From Marinomonas algicola (GTDB lineage Bacteria > Pseudomonadota > Gammaproteobacteria > Pseudomonadales > Marinomonadaceae): 64,000 nucleotides of DNA. Within the stretch, counting starts at the first letter, position 1. Each line of letters begins with the position of its first letter. The position numbers and the translations under genes were made by a program. The notes under the pieces are model-generated. The model worked only from the letters and a program-made list of their open reading frames with translations, made no database searches and had not been told where the DNA came from. Shown here one piece after another: positions 1-7,566 of the stretch. The stretch is taken from contig NZ_CP061941.1 in assembly GCF_014805825.1 (NCBI RefSeq), forward strand, positions 2,480,001 through 2,544,000, read 5' to 3'.

Positions 1-1
1 A

Positions 2-289
2 TTCAATAAGGAGAGAGGGCTACCGATACTCTTTATTATCGGACTTATTCTTGGCGGCAGTACCTACGGCAACCTAATCCCTCAACACACTGACTTTCCT
101 GAAAGCAGAAGTACATTACTTCTCATTATTTCAGGATTACTTGTAGGCTATGGAACTCGATTAGGGCGTGGCTGCACCAGCGGTCATGGTGTCTGCGGAA
201 TATCAAGGCTGTCACCTCGCTCAATTATCGCGACATTAATTTTTATAACCAGCGCGATCATCACGGTTTATTTTTTTAACAGTATTTAA
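2..289 (+). CDS. YeeE/YedE-family sulfur transporter half (PmpA-like), 5' end missing
   Basis: The reading frame is open from the left edge to a TAA at 287-289, so only the last 95 residues are visible. They show hydrophobic membrane segments and the family signature GCTSGHGVCG at visible residues 57-66, whose cysteines are conserved in YeeE/YedE proteins that move thiosulfate or sulfane sulfur across the inner membrane. The next gene starts 14 bases later and encodes a second, smaller half with its own Cys motif. Together they match the split PmpA/PmpB-type arrangement. Family assignment is firm; the substrate is inferred. Confidence 0.85.
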   Translation, partial: FNKERGLPILFIIGLILGGSTYGNLIPQHTDFPESRSTLLLIISGLLVGYGTRLGRGCTSGHGVCGISRLSPRSIIATLIFITSAIITVYFFNSI

Positions 290-303
290 CATAGGAAGAC
301 GAT

Positions 304-729
304 ATGAAGGCTCTAATTACATTTATTACCGGCTTGCTCTTTGGCGTTGGTTTGGCCTTTTCAGAAATGACCAACCCAGCTGTGGTTATTGGCTTCTTGG
401 ATATAACAAGAAACTGGAACCCTTCCTTACTCTTTGTGATGGTAGGAGCCATCGCCATTGGATTCATTGGTTACCAAATTCAAAAACGCAGAAAAAAACC
501 ATTATTCGACTCCAGCTGGTCCATACCAACTCGAAAAGACATCGATTCACCATTAATCATCGGATCAATCTTGTTTGGAATAGGCTGGGGGTTGAGTGGC
601 TATTGTCCGGGTCCAGGACTGACCGCTCTCATTAACAATCCATCCGAAGGTATTATTTTTGTTATCGCACTCATTTTAGGTAGCGGGTTATTTCAGGTGC
701 AATCAAAATTACAAACAAAGCCACAATAA
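304..729 (+). CDS. YeeE/YedE-family sulfur transporter half (DUF6691, PmpB-like)
   Basis: This 141-residue protein has about four membrane segments and the conserved GYCPGPG motif at residues 99-105, typical of the second half of split YeeE/YedE transporters. It follows the partial YeeE gene by 14 bases, so the two are almost certainly cotranscribed and form one inner-membrane sulfur permease. The ATG at 304 follows an AGGAAG ribosome site. The role in thiosulfate or sulfane-sulfur uptake comes from the family; nothing here fixes the exact substrate. Confidence 0.85.
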   Translation: MKALITFITGLLFGVGLAFSEMTNPAVVIGFLDITRNWNPSLLFVMVGAIAIGFIGYQIQKRRKKPLFDSSWSIPTRKDIDSPLIIGSILFGIGWGLSGYCPGPGLTALINNPSEGIIFVIALILGSGLFQVQSKLQTKPQ

Positions 730-814
730 ACCATAGAACAAAGCCATAATGGGGAGTGCTTAAATGAATGGAAACTGTCATGATTCTAAAAGTGACCTAA
801 TTAATAAAAAAAGC

Positions 815-843
815 TTGACCTAGAATCATTCTGAAATTAAATT
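815..843 (+). promoter_or_regulatory. Sigma-70-like promoter for the ornithine decarboxylase gene
   Basis: TTGACC at 815-820 and TAAATT at 838-843 are separated by exactly 17 bases, a good match to a -35/-10 pair. Transcription would start near 850, at the first base of the GC-rich structured leader. Confidence 0.55.
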
Positions 844-849
844 GCGCAC

Positions 850-1000
850 GCGTCGTTACTGAACATAATCCGCACCGCTTCAACTGCTGCCGCAGTCGCT
901 TAAGGTTCACACCGGATAAGCAACAGCCATGAGTAGGATGGGGGGGAGGTAAAGACGCATTTATCTTTCGGTTTATGTTTTGTAATAATGAGGAGAACTC
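850..1000 (+). promoter_or_regulatory. Structured 5' leader of the ornithine decarboxylase mRNA (candidate cis-regulator)
   Basis: About 150 bases separate the predicted transcription start from the decarboxylase ATG. They are far more GC-rich and structured than neighbouring spacers. GCGTC at 850-854 can pair with GACGC at 954-958, closing the region. ACTGC-TGCC-GCAGT at 883-896 forms a hairpin. ATCCG at 868-872 can pair with CGGAT at 913-917, and TGAAC at 860-864 with GTTCA at 905-909; these last two cross, so they are alternatives or a pseudoknot. A 7-codon ORF (ATG 929) lies inside but has no clear ribosome site. Ornithine decarboxylase genes in other bacteria (speF) are known to carry regulatory leaders; identity with any named class was not established. 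Confidence 0.4.
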
Positions 1001-1006
1001 CATCTA

Positions 1007-2173
1007 ATGACTATTGACGTCCATTCTTTCTACACACCTGCTAGCTTCGAACGCCTTAAAAAATTGGCTGACACCAAAGAAACTCCTTTTGTTGTCATCG
1101 ATACCAAAACCATTGAAGAACACTATATTGATTTAAAAAAAGGCTTCCCTATTGCTGATATTTTTTATGCAATGAAAGCCAATCCAGCGCCTGAAATTCT
1201 GACATTATTAAGAGATCAGGGCGCAAATTTTGATGTGGCGTCAATTTATGAGCTAGACAAGTTACTTGCGATTGGTGGCGTTTCTCCAGAAAAGATCAGT
1301 TACGGCAATACCATAAAAAAAATCAAAGACATTCGCTATTTTTATGATAAAGGCATTCGTATGTTTGCTTCTGACTCAGAAGCCGATTTACATAATATAG
1401 CCAAACAAGCGCCTGGCTCACGTGTCTACATTCGTATTCTAACGGAAGGATCTCAGACGGCAGACTGGCCCTTGTCCAGAAAGTTCGGTTGCCACACTGA
1501 TATGGCGATTAGCCTACTTGTATTGGCCAAAGAACTTGGACTTGTTCCTTACGGCGTTTCTTTCCATGTTGGCTCCCAGCAACGTGACATTGGGGCTTGG
1601 GATGAAGCCATTGGTAAAGTGAAAGTTATTTTTGAGCGCCTTAAAGAAGAGAGTGACATCGAGTTACAGATGATTAATATGGGCGGCGGCTTCCCTGCTA
1701 ACTACATTACTCGGACTAACGACCTTGCCACCTATGCCGAAGAAATCAACCGTTTCTTGGAAGAAGATTTTGGTGCAAACATACCACGCATTATTTTAGA
1801 GCCTGGTCGTTCTTTGATATCTAATGCTGGTATATTAGTCAGTGAAGTGGTGTTAATTTCTCGTAAATCCAATACGGCATTAAACCGTTGGATCTTTACC
1901 GATGTGGGTAAGTTTTCAGGCCTTATTGAAACCTTAGACGAAGCCATCAAGTACCCGATTCACACAGAAAAATCCGGTGAAGTAGAAGACGTAGTGATCG
2001 CGGGTCCAACTTGTGACAGTGCTGATATTATGTATGAAAACTACAAATACGGCTTACCATTAAGCTTGGAAATTGGTGATCGCCTTTACTGGTTATCAAC
2101 AGGAGCCTACACTACGACTTACAGTGCGGTAGAATTTAATGGCTTCCCGCCTTTAGCCTCTTATTACGTGTAA
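1007..2173 (+). CDS. Ornithine/lysine-type decarboxylase, PLP fold III
   Basis: A 388-residue alanine-racemase-fold decarboxylase, the normal length for the eukaryotic-type/rhizobial ornithine decarboxylase family. The PLP lysine is K57 in FYAMKANP. The HVGSQQ motif near residue 186, EPGRSLI near 266 and the CDSAD motif near 336 (the cysteine and aspartate that bind substrate across the dimer) are all present, and favour ornithine over diaminopimelate. The product would be putrescine, the first step of polyamine synthesis, in the cytoplasm. The ATG has an AGGAGA site 10 bases upstream. The gene stands alone between its own promoter/leader and a strong terminator. Ornithine versus lysine preference is not settled by sequence alone. 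Confidence 0.88.
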   Translation: MTIDVHSFYTPASFERLKKLADTKETPFVVIDTKTIEEHYIDLKKGFPIADIFYAMKANPAPEILTLLRDQGANFDVASIYELDKLLAIGGVSPEKISYGNTIKKIKDIRYFYDKGIRMFASDSEADLHNIAKQAPGSRVYIRILTEGSQTADWPLSRKFGCHTDMAISLLVLAKELGLVPYGVSFHVGSQQRDIGAWDEAIGKVKVIFERLKEESDIELQMINMGGGFPANYITRTNDLATYAEEINRFLEEDFGANIPRIILEPGRSLISNAGILVSEVVLISRKSNTALNRWIFTDVGKFSGLIETLDEAIKYPIHTEKSGEVEDVVIAGPTCDSADIMYENYKYGLPLSLEIGDRLYWLSTGAYTTTYSAVEFNGFPPLASYYV

Positions 2174-2184
2174 TAGACCTCCAC

Positions 2185-2220
2185 CTATAAAACGCCCTCA
2201 TTCGTACGGGCGTTTTATAG
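2185..2220 (+). terminator. Rho-independent terminator after the decarboxylase gene
   Basis: A perfect 13-bp inverted repeat (2185-2197 with 2208-2220) starts 11 bases after the stop codon and ends in a TTTT run within the stem. Confidence 0.85.
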
Positions 2221-2355
2221 CGCACAAACAGCACCTCAAACGCCCACCCTCTCCCTCGCTTTGCTTGATTACCTGATCGTGAGTTATTGCATTTAATTTT
2301 GTGATAATCACGACTTTTGTACTTTTCGTATTTGTATGCAGAACATTATGTATTG

Positions 2356-2382
2356 ATATACAACACATAATATGTTGATATA
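2356..2382. promoter_or_regulatory. Operator-like palindrome upstream of the CoA-transferase operon
   Basis: ATATACAACA at 2356-2365 faces TGTTGATATA at 2373-2382, an imperfect inverted repeat with a 7-base centre, about 95 bases before the operon start in otherwise featureless AT-rich DNA. The spacing and form suit a dimeric repressor site, but no regulator gene is adjacent, so the binding protein is unknown. The rest of 2221-2474 shows nothing else of note. Confidence 0.35.
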
Positions 2383-2474
2383 TGAAAAATCGTATTACTA
2401 TAAAACACAATCAATGTGTAATACTTGGCTAACAGAATCACAAAACACCTCATTTGATTAAGCGAGAGAGATAA

Positions 2475-3632
2475 ATGAAACCATTAAAAAATATCAAAGT
2501 TATTGAGTTTTGCCACGTAGCGGCAGGGCCTTTCTCAAGTATGTCTTTAGCGGATATGGGGGCAGATGTGATTAAAGTAGAGCCAGAAAGTGGTGATTCT
2601 ATGCGTGCTTGGCCCCCTCTGTCTGAAGGCTTCAGTGAAAACTTCGCGTCTTTAAACCGCAACAAACGATCTATTACATTAAATTTAAAATCTGAATTTG
2701 GTTTAGAGGCCGCTCGTCGATTAATTGCGGGGGCAGATGTCGTGGTTGAAAACAACCGTCCCGGAGTAATGAAACGCCTTGGTCTATCTTACGAAGCGGT
2801 TAAAGAATTAAATCCAAAGTTGGTTTATTGCTCGGTTTCGGCTTTCGGGCAAACTGGCCCTCGTGCGAACGATGGCGGTTTTGACGTCACTGTTCAAGCC
2901 GCTTCCGGTATTATGAGCGTCACCGGTGAACAAGGTGGGGCGCCAGTGAAAGCCGGTGTGCCAGTATCGGATTTTTGTGCCGGACTGTACGCGGCTTACA
3001 CGATTACTTGTCTATTAAAACAAGTAGCTGAAGGTGGTGAAGGCGGTTTTATTGATATGTCTATGTTAGGTGCTAGCTTGGGAGTATCAGCATTACAAAC
3101 AAGCGAATACTTTGGTACCGGAATAGATCCGAAAAAACTCGGATCAGCGCACCCGCGAAATGCCCCTTACCAAGCCTTTAAAGCAAAGGACGATTACTTT
3201 GTACTGGCTGCCGGAAATGACAAATTGTGGTCTTCCGTATGCGATGTTGTCAACCTCAAAGAGTTGGTGAAACAGCCCAGGTTTCTTACTACAACAGATC
3301 GCGCTAAAAACCAGTCCGAACTTAAAGAAATTTTAGAAGCCTGTTTTGCAATGGATGTTGCCGAAGTTTGGGTTGAACGATTACGTGCTGTGGGTGTTCC
3401 TTGCGAGCCAATTAACACTTATTCTAAAGCTCTAGAAGACCCTCAAGTTGAACATTCAGGTTGGGTGAGTGACCTAACGCTAGCCTCTGGAGCAAAAACC
3501 AAAACCTTTGGCTACCCTGCATTAATTAATGGTAAGAACTTACCTATATATCGAACGGCACCCGGCTTAGGTGAACACAATGATGAAATCTTAAGTGAAA
3601 TAGGTCTAAAGGCTGGACAGGGAGAAGGATAG
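2475..3632 (+). CDS. CaiB/BaiF family (class III) CoA-transferase
   Basis: A 385-residue protein of the normal length for family III CoA-transferases, which move CoA between carboxylic acids through an aspartyl-CoA thioester. The opening KNIKVIEFCHVAAGP, the VIKVEP segment and RNKRSITLNLK are family hallmarks. The expected catalytic aspartate is D166 in PVSDFCAG. It is the first gene of a tight operon: the crotonase starts 2 bases after its stop, then a thiol dioxygenase 8 bases further. It probably activates the carboxylate made or used by those enzymes. The specific acid cannot be read from the sequence. Confidence 0.88.
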   Translation: MKPLKNIKVIEFCHVAAGPFSSMSLADMGADVIKVEPESGDSMRAWPPLSEGFSENFASLNRNKRSITLNLKSEFGLEAARRLIAGADVVVENNRPGVMKRLGLSYEAVKELNPKLVYCSVSAFGQTGPRANDGGFDVTVQAASGIMSVTGEQGGAPVKAGVPVSDFCAGLYAAYTITCLLKQVAEGGEGGFIDMSMLGASLGVSALQTSEYFGTGIDPKKLGSAHPRNAPYQAFKAKDDYFVLAAGNDKLWSSVCDVVNLKELVKQPRFLTTTDRAKNQSELKEILEACFAMDVAEVWVERLRAVGVPCEPINTYSKALEDPQVEHSGWVSDLTLASGAKTKTFGYPALINGKNLPIYRTAPGLGEHNDEILSEIGLKAGQGEG

Positions 3633-3634
3633 GC

Positions 3635-4354
3635 ATGGCTTTGATTGAATTTGAGCAAAAGGACACCACAGGCTTTCTTTATCTTTCTAACCCTGACAAA
3701 GGAAACGCTCTCTCACCAGCAATGGTTGAGTCGATGATTTTGTTACTCGAAAAAGACATGCCTTCTGAAATAACATCGCTCGTGATTATTGGCAGAGGCC
3801 GACATCTGTGCACGGGGTTTGACCTTTCGGATATAGAGGAACTTTCCGATGGCGATTTACTACTGCGTTTTGTGCGAATTGAACACCTGCTACAACTCAT
3901 ACAACACGCTTCTTATACGACGATTGCGTTTAATCAGGGCGCGGCTTATGGAGCAGGTGCTGATTTATTTTCAGCCTGTCAATATCGTTTTGCTAGTGAG
4001 TCCGCAAAGTTTTCTTTTCCAGGACCAAACTTTGGTTTAGTACTGGGAACTCGTCGCTTATCCAATCTTATTGGGGCCAATCAGGCGCTTTCCTTAATTG
4101 GCAATAAAAAACCGATAAGAATAGAAACGGCTTTGGAAACCGGTTTGGTCACACACTGCATAGAAGAATCGGATCTTCTTGAAACGATCAGTAACGCGGC
4201 AACGTCATTCAGTCCAGAAACGACAGCCGCATTACGAGCCGCTGCTTTAATCGATACTCGTCAAATGGATATGAATGCTCTGGTTCAGTCGGCGTCAAAA
4301 CCCGGTTTAAAGAATCGAATTCTTACCTATCGAAAGTCACTAACACAAAAATAA
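3635..4354 (+). CDS. Crotonase (enoyl-CoA hydratase/isomerase) family protein with atypical catalytic positions
   Basis: A 239-residue crotonase-fold protein. The oxyanion-hole loop (RHLCTGFDLS, residues 56-65) and the GAAYGAGAD segment (102-110) are recognisable. The two glutamates that drive water addition in true enoyl-CoA hydratases are not in place: D110 sits where the first is expected, and the second falls in PGPNFGL (129-135), with no glutamate. It should therefore act on a CoA thioester made by the upstream transferase but probably not as a simple hydratase. The ribosome site lies in the end of the transferase gene, so translation is likely coupled. Confidence 0.8.
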   Translation: MALIEFEQKDTTGFLYLSNPDKGNALSPAMVESMILLLEKDMPSEITSLVIIGRGRHLCTGFDLSDIEELSDGDLLLRFVRIEHLLQLIQHASYTTIAFNQGAAYGAGADLFSACQYRFASESAKFSFPGPNFGLVLGTRRLSNLIGANQALSLIGNKKPIRIETALETGLVTHCIEESDLLETISNAATSFSPETTAALRAAALIDTRQMDMNALVQSASKPGLKNRILTYRKSLTQK

Positions 4355-4362
4355 GCTTAACT

Positions 4363-4938
4363 ATGATTCAGATTAATAGATTACGACATTTTGTTACTCA
4401 AGTTACGGCCGCATTGTCTCCACCTGGTGAACCATCGCAGCCTCCCGCTAACTTAAAAAGTGAACTAAAAAAGTTAGTAAGTCATGACGACTGGTTGCCC
4501 GAATCGTTTGCGTTACCTAACCAATCCAGCTATCGACAATATTTACTTTATTGTGATCCTTTTGAACGCATGAGTATAGTTAGCTTTGTTTGGGCTAGGG
4601 GTCAACAAACCCCTATACATAATCACACGGTTTGGGGTGCTGTTGGTCAGTTACGCGGTAGTGAAACTTCAATACCTTATGCGCGAGGCCAAGACAAAGT
4701 GCTCCGGGCTCAAAGTCCAGAAACAAGCCACCCCAAAGACGTCTTTACTTTTGGGCCCGAAGATGAAGGCGATATACACAAAGTGTTTAATGACAGCTCA
4801 GACGTTGCGATAAGTATCCATGTCTATGGCGGTAATATCGGAAAAATTGAAAGATCAACATTTGATGAAAATACGTTTGAAGCTAACTCATTTATCAGTG
4901 ACTATAGCAACGATGTATTACCCAATATTTGGGTCTAA
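4363..4938 (+). CDS. Thiol dioxygenase, cysteine/3-mercaptopropionate dioxygenase cupin
   Basis: A 191-residue single-domain cupin of the cysteine dioxygenase family, which adds O2 to a thiol to give a sulfinate using non-haem iron. The iron triad is visible: H86 and H88 in PIHNH and H139 in DIHK. The second-sphere Ser-His-Tyr triad is S151, H153, Y155 in SIHVYG, and R58 in YRQYLLY is placed to bind the substrate carboxylate. Proteins with the HTVWG context are often 3-mercaptopropionate dioxygenases. As the third gene of the CoA-transferase/crotonase operon it suggests thiol acid to sulfinate to sulfinyl-CoA processing. Cysteine remains a possible substrate. Confidence 0.8.
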   Translation: MIQINRLRHFVTQVTAALSPPGEPSQPPANLKSELKKLVSHDDWLPESFALPNQSSYRQYLLYCDPFERMSIVSFVWARGQQTPIHNHTVWGAVGQLRGSETSIPYARGQDKVLRAQSPETSHPKDVFTFGPEDEGDIHKVFNDSSDVAISIHVYGGNIGKIERSTFDENTFEANSFISDYSNDVLPNIWV

Positions 4939-4990
4939 CCCTTAGATTAATATTAGACTCTGAACGTTCAATCGATCTGTTTTTCTACTC

Positions 4991-5029
4991 ACGAATGGCT
5001 TTACTGATTTTCACATCAGCGCCATTCGT
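4991..5029. terminator. Hairpin after the thiol dioxygenase operon, probable terminator
   Basis: ACGAATGGC (4991-4999) pairs with GCCATTCGT (5021-5029), and CTGAT/ATCAG inside (5004-5008, 5015-5019) extends the stem. It lies 53 bases after the operon stop. No strong T-run follows, so function is uncertain. Confidence 0.45.
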
Positions 5030-5104
5030 TCATTACTCAGCTAATAAATGATTTTCGTGAAAACACAAAACACGTCTAAAACTAAGGCTCTACGAACCTT
5101 AGAT

Positions 5105-5365
5105 TAATACGAGTAAAGACAAACAGTTTGAACTAATAATAAAATTCACACCTCAACCCACCCTTGACGGTGTTCAGAGCTTTTTCCAGTTAAAGAATCC
5201 TCGCCATCTAAGAAAGCACGGCGAACGCATAGACTGATACAGTGGTAATAAGCGGTATCAGATAAACTGGCTTGTTGGTTTCTGGCTCCTGCCGTAGTTT
5301 CCTCTCATCCTCGAGTTTTGTTCTTTCTAAATTAAACCCCGATCAAATAAACATCCATAACGCTA
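5105..5365 (-). pseudogene. Decayed remnant of a RAYT/HUH transposase gene (N-terminal part)
   Basis: Read on the minus strand, this stretch aligns base by base with the first ~65 codons and upstream region of the intact transposase genes at 13095-14063 and 14473-15441, but with many substitutions and no open frame. The start codon equivalent near 5290 is mutated. The rest of the gene is missing. It is an old insertion relative of the young copies further right. The remaining spacer up to the CsbD gene (4939-5652) holds only a duplicated ~20-base motif near 5363-5424 related to the element end. Confidence 0.65.
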
Positions 5366-5652
5366 TGGATGTCCAGTATTGTTCTAATTATGGCACTAAT
5401 GGATGTGTAGTATTGTTCTTGGCTCCAGTTGGTACAAATTGCATACTGGCCAGTAAAAATTACAGATAAGCGGCATGGCGCTGGGAAAAAAAAATAAAAA
5501 AACCTTACTTATCAAAATCTTATAATTTTTTTGATTATTGGCATTTAAATAGCATTAAACAAAGAGCACTTTAAATTCGTTATATCAACATCTTACTTTT
5601 TAAAAGCGACAGATATGGCTAATAACATTAAATCGAATCAATAGGCATAAAG

Positions 5653-5841
5653 ATGAATAAAGACATAGCAAAAGGTAAATGGAATCAGTTGACTGGTTCA
5701 ATACAAAAGAAATACGGAAAATTAACCGACGATGAAATCACAGAGGTGGGCGGTAAATTTGAAAAATTCTACGGCATAATGCAAGAAAGATACGGCATGA
5801 CTAAAGAAGAAGCACAAAAAGCGTTCAACGAGCTTAATTAA
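5653..5841 (+). CDS. CsbD family stress protein
   Basis: A 62-residue, highly charged protein with the CsbD pattern (KGKWNQLTG near the start, then alternating lysine/glutamate helices). CsbD-like proteins are small cytoplasmic general-stress proteins whose biochemical role is not known. It is followed 62 bases later by a Pmp3-type membrane peptide, another stress-linked small protein, and the two probably share a transcript that ends at the hairpin near 6073-6110. Confidence 0.85.
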   Translation: MNKDIAKGKWNQLTGSIQKKYGKLTDDEITEVGGKFEKFYGIMQERYGMTKEEAQKAFNELN

Positions 5842-5903
5842 CGAATACTAAAAAAGATTACAAGAGAACACCCTACACTAACAACTGAAATTGTGAGGTT
5901 AAA

Positions 5904-6062
5904 ATGGATTTAATACGAATTATTTTCTCAATATTATTGCCCCCGTTAGGCGTTTTTTTACAAGTTGGCTTAGGAGGTGCATTCTGGCTCAATATTTTAC
6001 TGACACTATTTGGGTATATTCCTGGGATCATCCACGCAGTATGGATCATAGCTAAGCGATAA
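5904..6062 (+). CDS. YqaE/Pmp3 family small membrane protein
   Basis: A 52-residue ORF starting with ATG after a GTGAGG ribosome site. It has two hydrophobic helices with the family pattern ILLPPLGVFLQVG then LLTLFGYIPGIIHAVW. Pmp3/YqaE proteins are inner-membrane proteolipids linked to membrane potential and to salt and cold stress. It lies just after the CsbD gene, probably in one operon. Confidence 0.9.
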   Translation: MDLIRIIFSILLPPLGVFLQVGLGGAFWLNILLTLFGYIPGIIHAVWIIAKR

Positions 6063-6072
6063 CGCACTAAAG

Positions 6073-6110
6073 AGTGCAAGACTTTGAGGTTCTCCTCAAA
6101 GCCTGCACTT
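6073..6110. terminator. Long hairpin after the CsbD-Pmp3 pair
   Basis: CTTTGAGG-TTCT-CCTCAAAG forms the core (6082-6101), flanked by AGTGCA and TGCACT that extend the stem. It begins 11 bases after the Pmp3 stop. There is no strong T-run. Confidence 0.55.
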
Positions 6111-6185
6111 ACATTAGGTTACTTGTTTATTTTCAGTTAGCTACCTAATGCAAAAATAAGTATTTTTTAAAGGTTGAGTATTTGA

Positions 6186-6242
6186 ATGAGAGTTTTTATC
6201 ACTTTGCTATGTAACTTGCTGTTATTATTCTTAAGAACATGA
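6186..6242 (+). CDS. Possible 18-codon hydrophobic leader peptide overlapping the VTT gene start
   Basis: ATG at 6186 opens an 18-codon ORF of mostly Leu/Phe residues that ends at TGA 6240-6242, overlapping the ATG of the VTT gene (ATGATG at 6239-6244). An AAGG stretch lies 11 bases upstream, whereas the VTT ATG itself has no convincing ribosome site. The overlap suggests translational coupling. It could also be a chance ORF. Confidence 0.3.
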   Translation: MRVFITLLCNLLLLFLRT

Positions 6243-6808
6243 TGGCAAATCTACAAACAAAAACCAAAAAATGGCTAGAATCGGGTAATGTGTATGCCGT
6301 TTTGGCTATTGCTTCATTTTTAGAATCGATAATTGTTCCAATTCCTTTAGAAGCAATCTTAGTTCCCTTGATGCAAGCTCGGCGAGAAAAAATATGGTGG
6401 TTAGCATGTTGGGCTACGGTAGGCTGCGTAGCGGGTGCTATTGCTGGCTATTCGGTCGGTTATTTTTTATTCAGTTCTTTTACTGAACACATTGCCAGTT
6501 GGTTTTCTGACCCTCAGCAATTAGATAAAGTCACCACACAAATGCAAGAGCAAGGGTTTTGGTATGTATTGTCGATTGGGCTTTTACCTATACCATTTCA
6601 GATTGCTATGTTGGCCGCAGGGGCGAGTAAATACGCCTTTGGCATGTTCATTTTAGCTACATTAATTGCCCGTTCATTACGTTATTTTGGTTTGGCCTTG
6701 TTAGTCAGATTAGTAGGTAATCAAGCAGAAACGTTATTTAAAAAATATAAGTTACCAGCGACTATCGTCATTACCCTCTTGGTAGTAGCCATATGGGTTA
6801 TGTTTTGA
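6239..6808 (+). CDS. VTT/SNARE-associated (DedA/YqaA-like) membrane protein
   Basis: A 189-residue integral membrane protein with four to five helices. It has the VTT/SNARE-associated pattern: an early re-entrant segment around ASFLESIIVPIPLEAILVPLM, a glycine-rich GCVAGAIAGYSVGYFL helix, then GFWYVLSIGLLPIPFQIAMLAAG. Family members act in lipid transport across the inner membrane or in membrane homeostasis. Its last 340 bases (from 6469) are the start of the duplicated 3,283-bp block, so a headless copy exists at 9752-10091. This copy is intact. Start at 6239 or 6242. Confidence 0.8.
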   Translation: MMANLQTKTKKWLESGNVYAVLAIASFLESIIVPIPLEAILVPLMQARREKIWWLACWATVGCVAGAIAGYSVGYFLFSSFTEHIASWFSDPQQLDKVTTQMQEQGFWYVLSIGLLPIPFQIAMLAAGASKYAFGMFILATLIARSLRYFGLALLVRLVGNQAETLFKKYKLPATIVITLLVVAIWVMF

Positions 6809-6893
6809 TCATGGCCGATATGGCAAATGTTTACTATGAATATACTATAGACATATATGGACACTCCTGGGTAGTCAAGGCCGAACGTAATCG

Positions 6894-6918
6894 AATCACT
6901 CTTTTTAAGGTGATTTTT
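6894..6918 (+). terminator. Terminator-like hairpin after the VTT gene
   Basis: AATCAC (6894-6899) pairs with GTGATT (6910-6915), followed by a short T-run. The hairpin is copied with the duplication at 10177-10201. The remaining spacer to 7194 is probably the 3' flank of the IS1111-type remnant. Confidence 0.45.
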
Positions 6919-7009
6919 AACTTTCTTATTAACTGATCTTGATCTTTTTCTGTCGATTATCACTGATGAAGGGTCGTACTGACATATATCCGACCTATTA
7001 TGAAAACCT

Positions 7010-7194
7010 ATTTTTGCTGCTCTCTGGCCCTAATGAGATCCGTACTTAACTGTCTCAAACACCCAATCGGTTTTAATAACCTTGTCTTGAACCAGACTAT
7101 CGTTAAGTGCGGAGAACCCACTTTTACATCATTTTTTCATCGACATAGGTAAATCGTTTTCAGCTTCTAACTTTCTTTATTAGTTTCTATCGCA
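7010..7194 (-). other. 3' flank of the IS1111-type remnant; place where a bridge RNA would lie
   Basis: This noncoding stretch follows the IS1111-type transposase stop on the minus strand. In IS1111-group elements the guiding bridge RNA is encoded on the transposase's 3' side, so this remnant may keep it. No secondary structure was computed, and the element end was not located. Confidence 0.3.
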
Positions 7195-7566
7195 TTAAAG
7201 TGCTCGATAATCTTCGTTTCGTTGAAGCAGAATCCACGCTAATCGAGCAAGACGGTTAGCTGTCGCTACAGCCGCTTTATTTTGCCCTCTACGCTCAACA
7301 ATTTGTTGAATCCATACAGACAGTTTATCTGTTTTACCTTTTGTTCGGTGGAGTAAGGCTCGCGCACCGTGAATCAATTGTTTGCGTAAATATTGATTCC
7401 CTCGTTTCGTAATTCCACCATGAATCGATTTTTCTCCACTGGCATATTGCTTGGGTGTGATACCAAGCCAAACAGACAAATCTCTTGGTTTTTCAAATTG
7501 ACTACCGTTGCCGATGGAAGCAAACAAGGCGGTAGCATTGAGAACGCCAATACCGGGTAAGCACAA
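7195..7566 (-). pseudogene. IS110-family (IS1111 group) transposase, C-terminal fragment
   Basis: The 123-residue ORF begins at the LPGIG motif and runs through GGITKRGNQYLRKQLIHGAR to the C-terminal ANRLARLAWILL segment, the second half (Transposase_20) of IS1111-group DEDD transposases. The N-terminal DEDD catalytic half is missing. The frame is broken off at 7563, where it joins a fragment of a RAYT gene, so the first two codons are foreign. It cannot make an active recombinase. Some IS1111 relatives target attC sites, and attC sites lie close by. Confidence 0.85.

Noticed and set aside
929..952. Seven-codon arginine-containing leader peptide in the decarboxylase leader
   Set aside because: The ORF has no ribosome site and its codons coincide with a G-rich structural element, so translation could not be supported.
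797..1003. 68-residue minus-strand ORF upstream of the ornithine decarboxylase gene
   Set aside because: It lies exactly over the structured leader, has no family pattern and no ribosome site; it is a shadow of the GC-rich leader.
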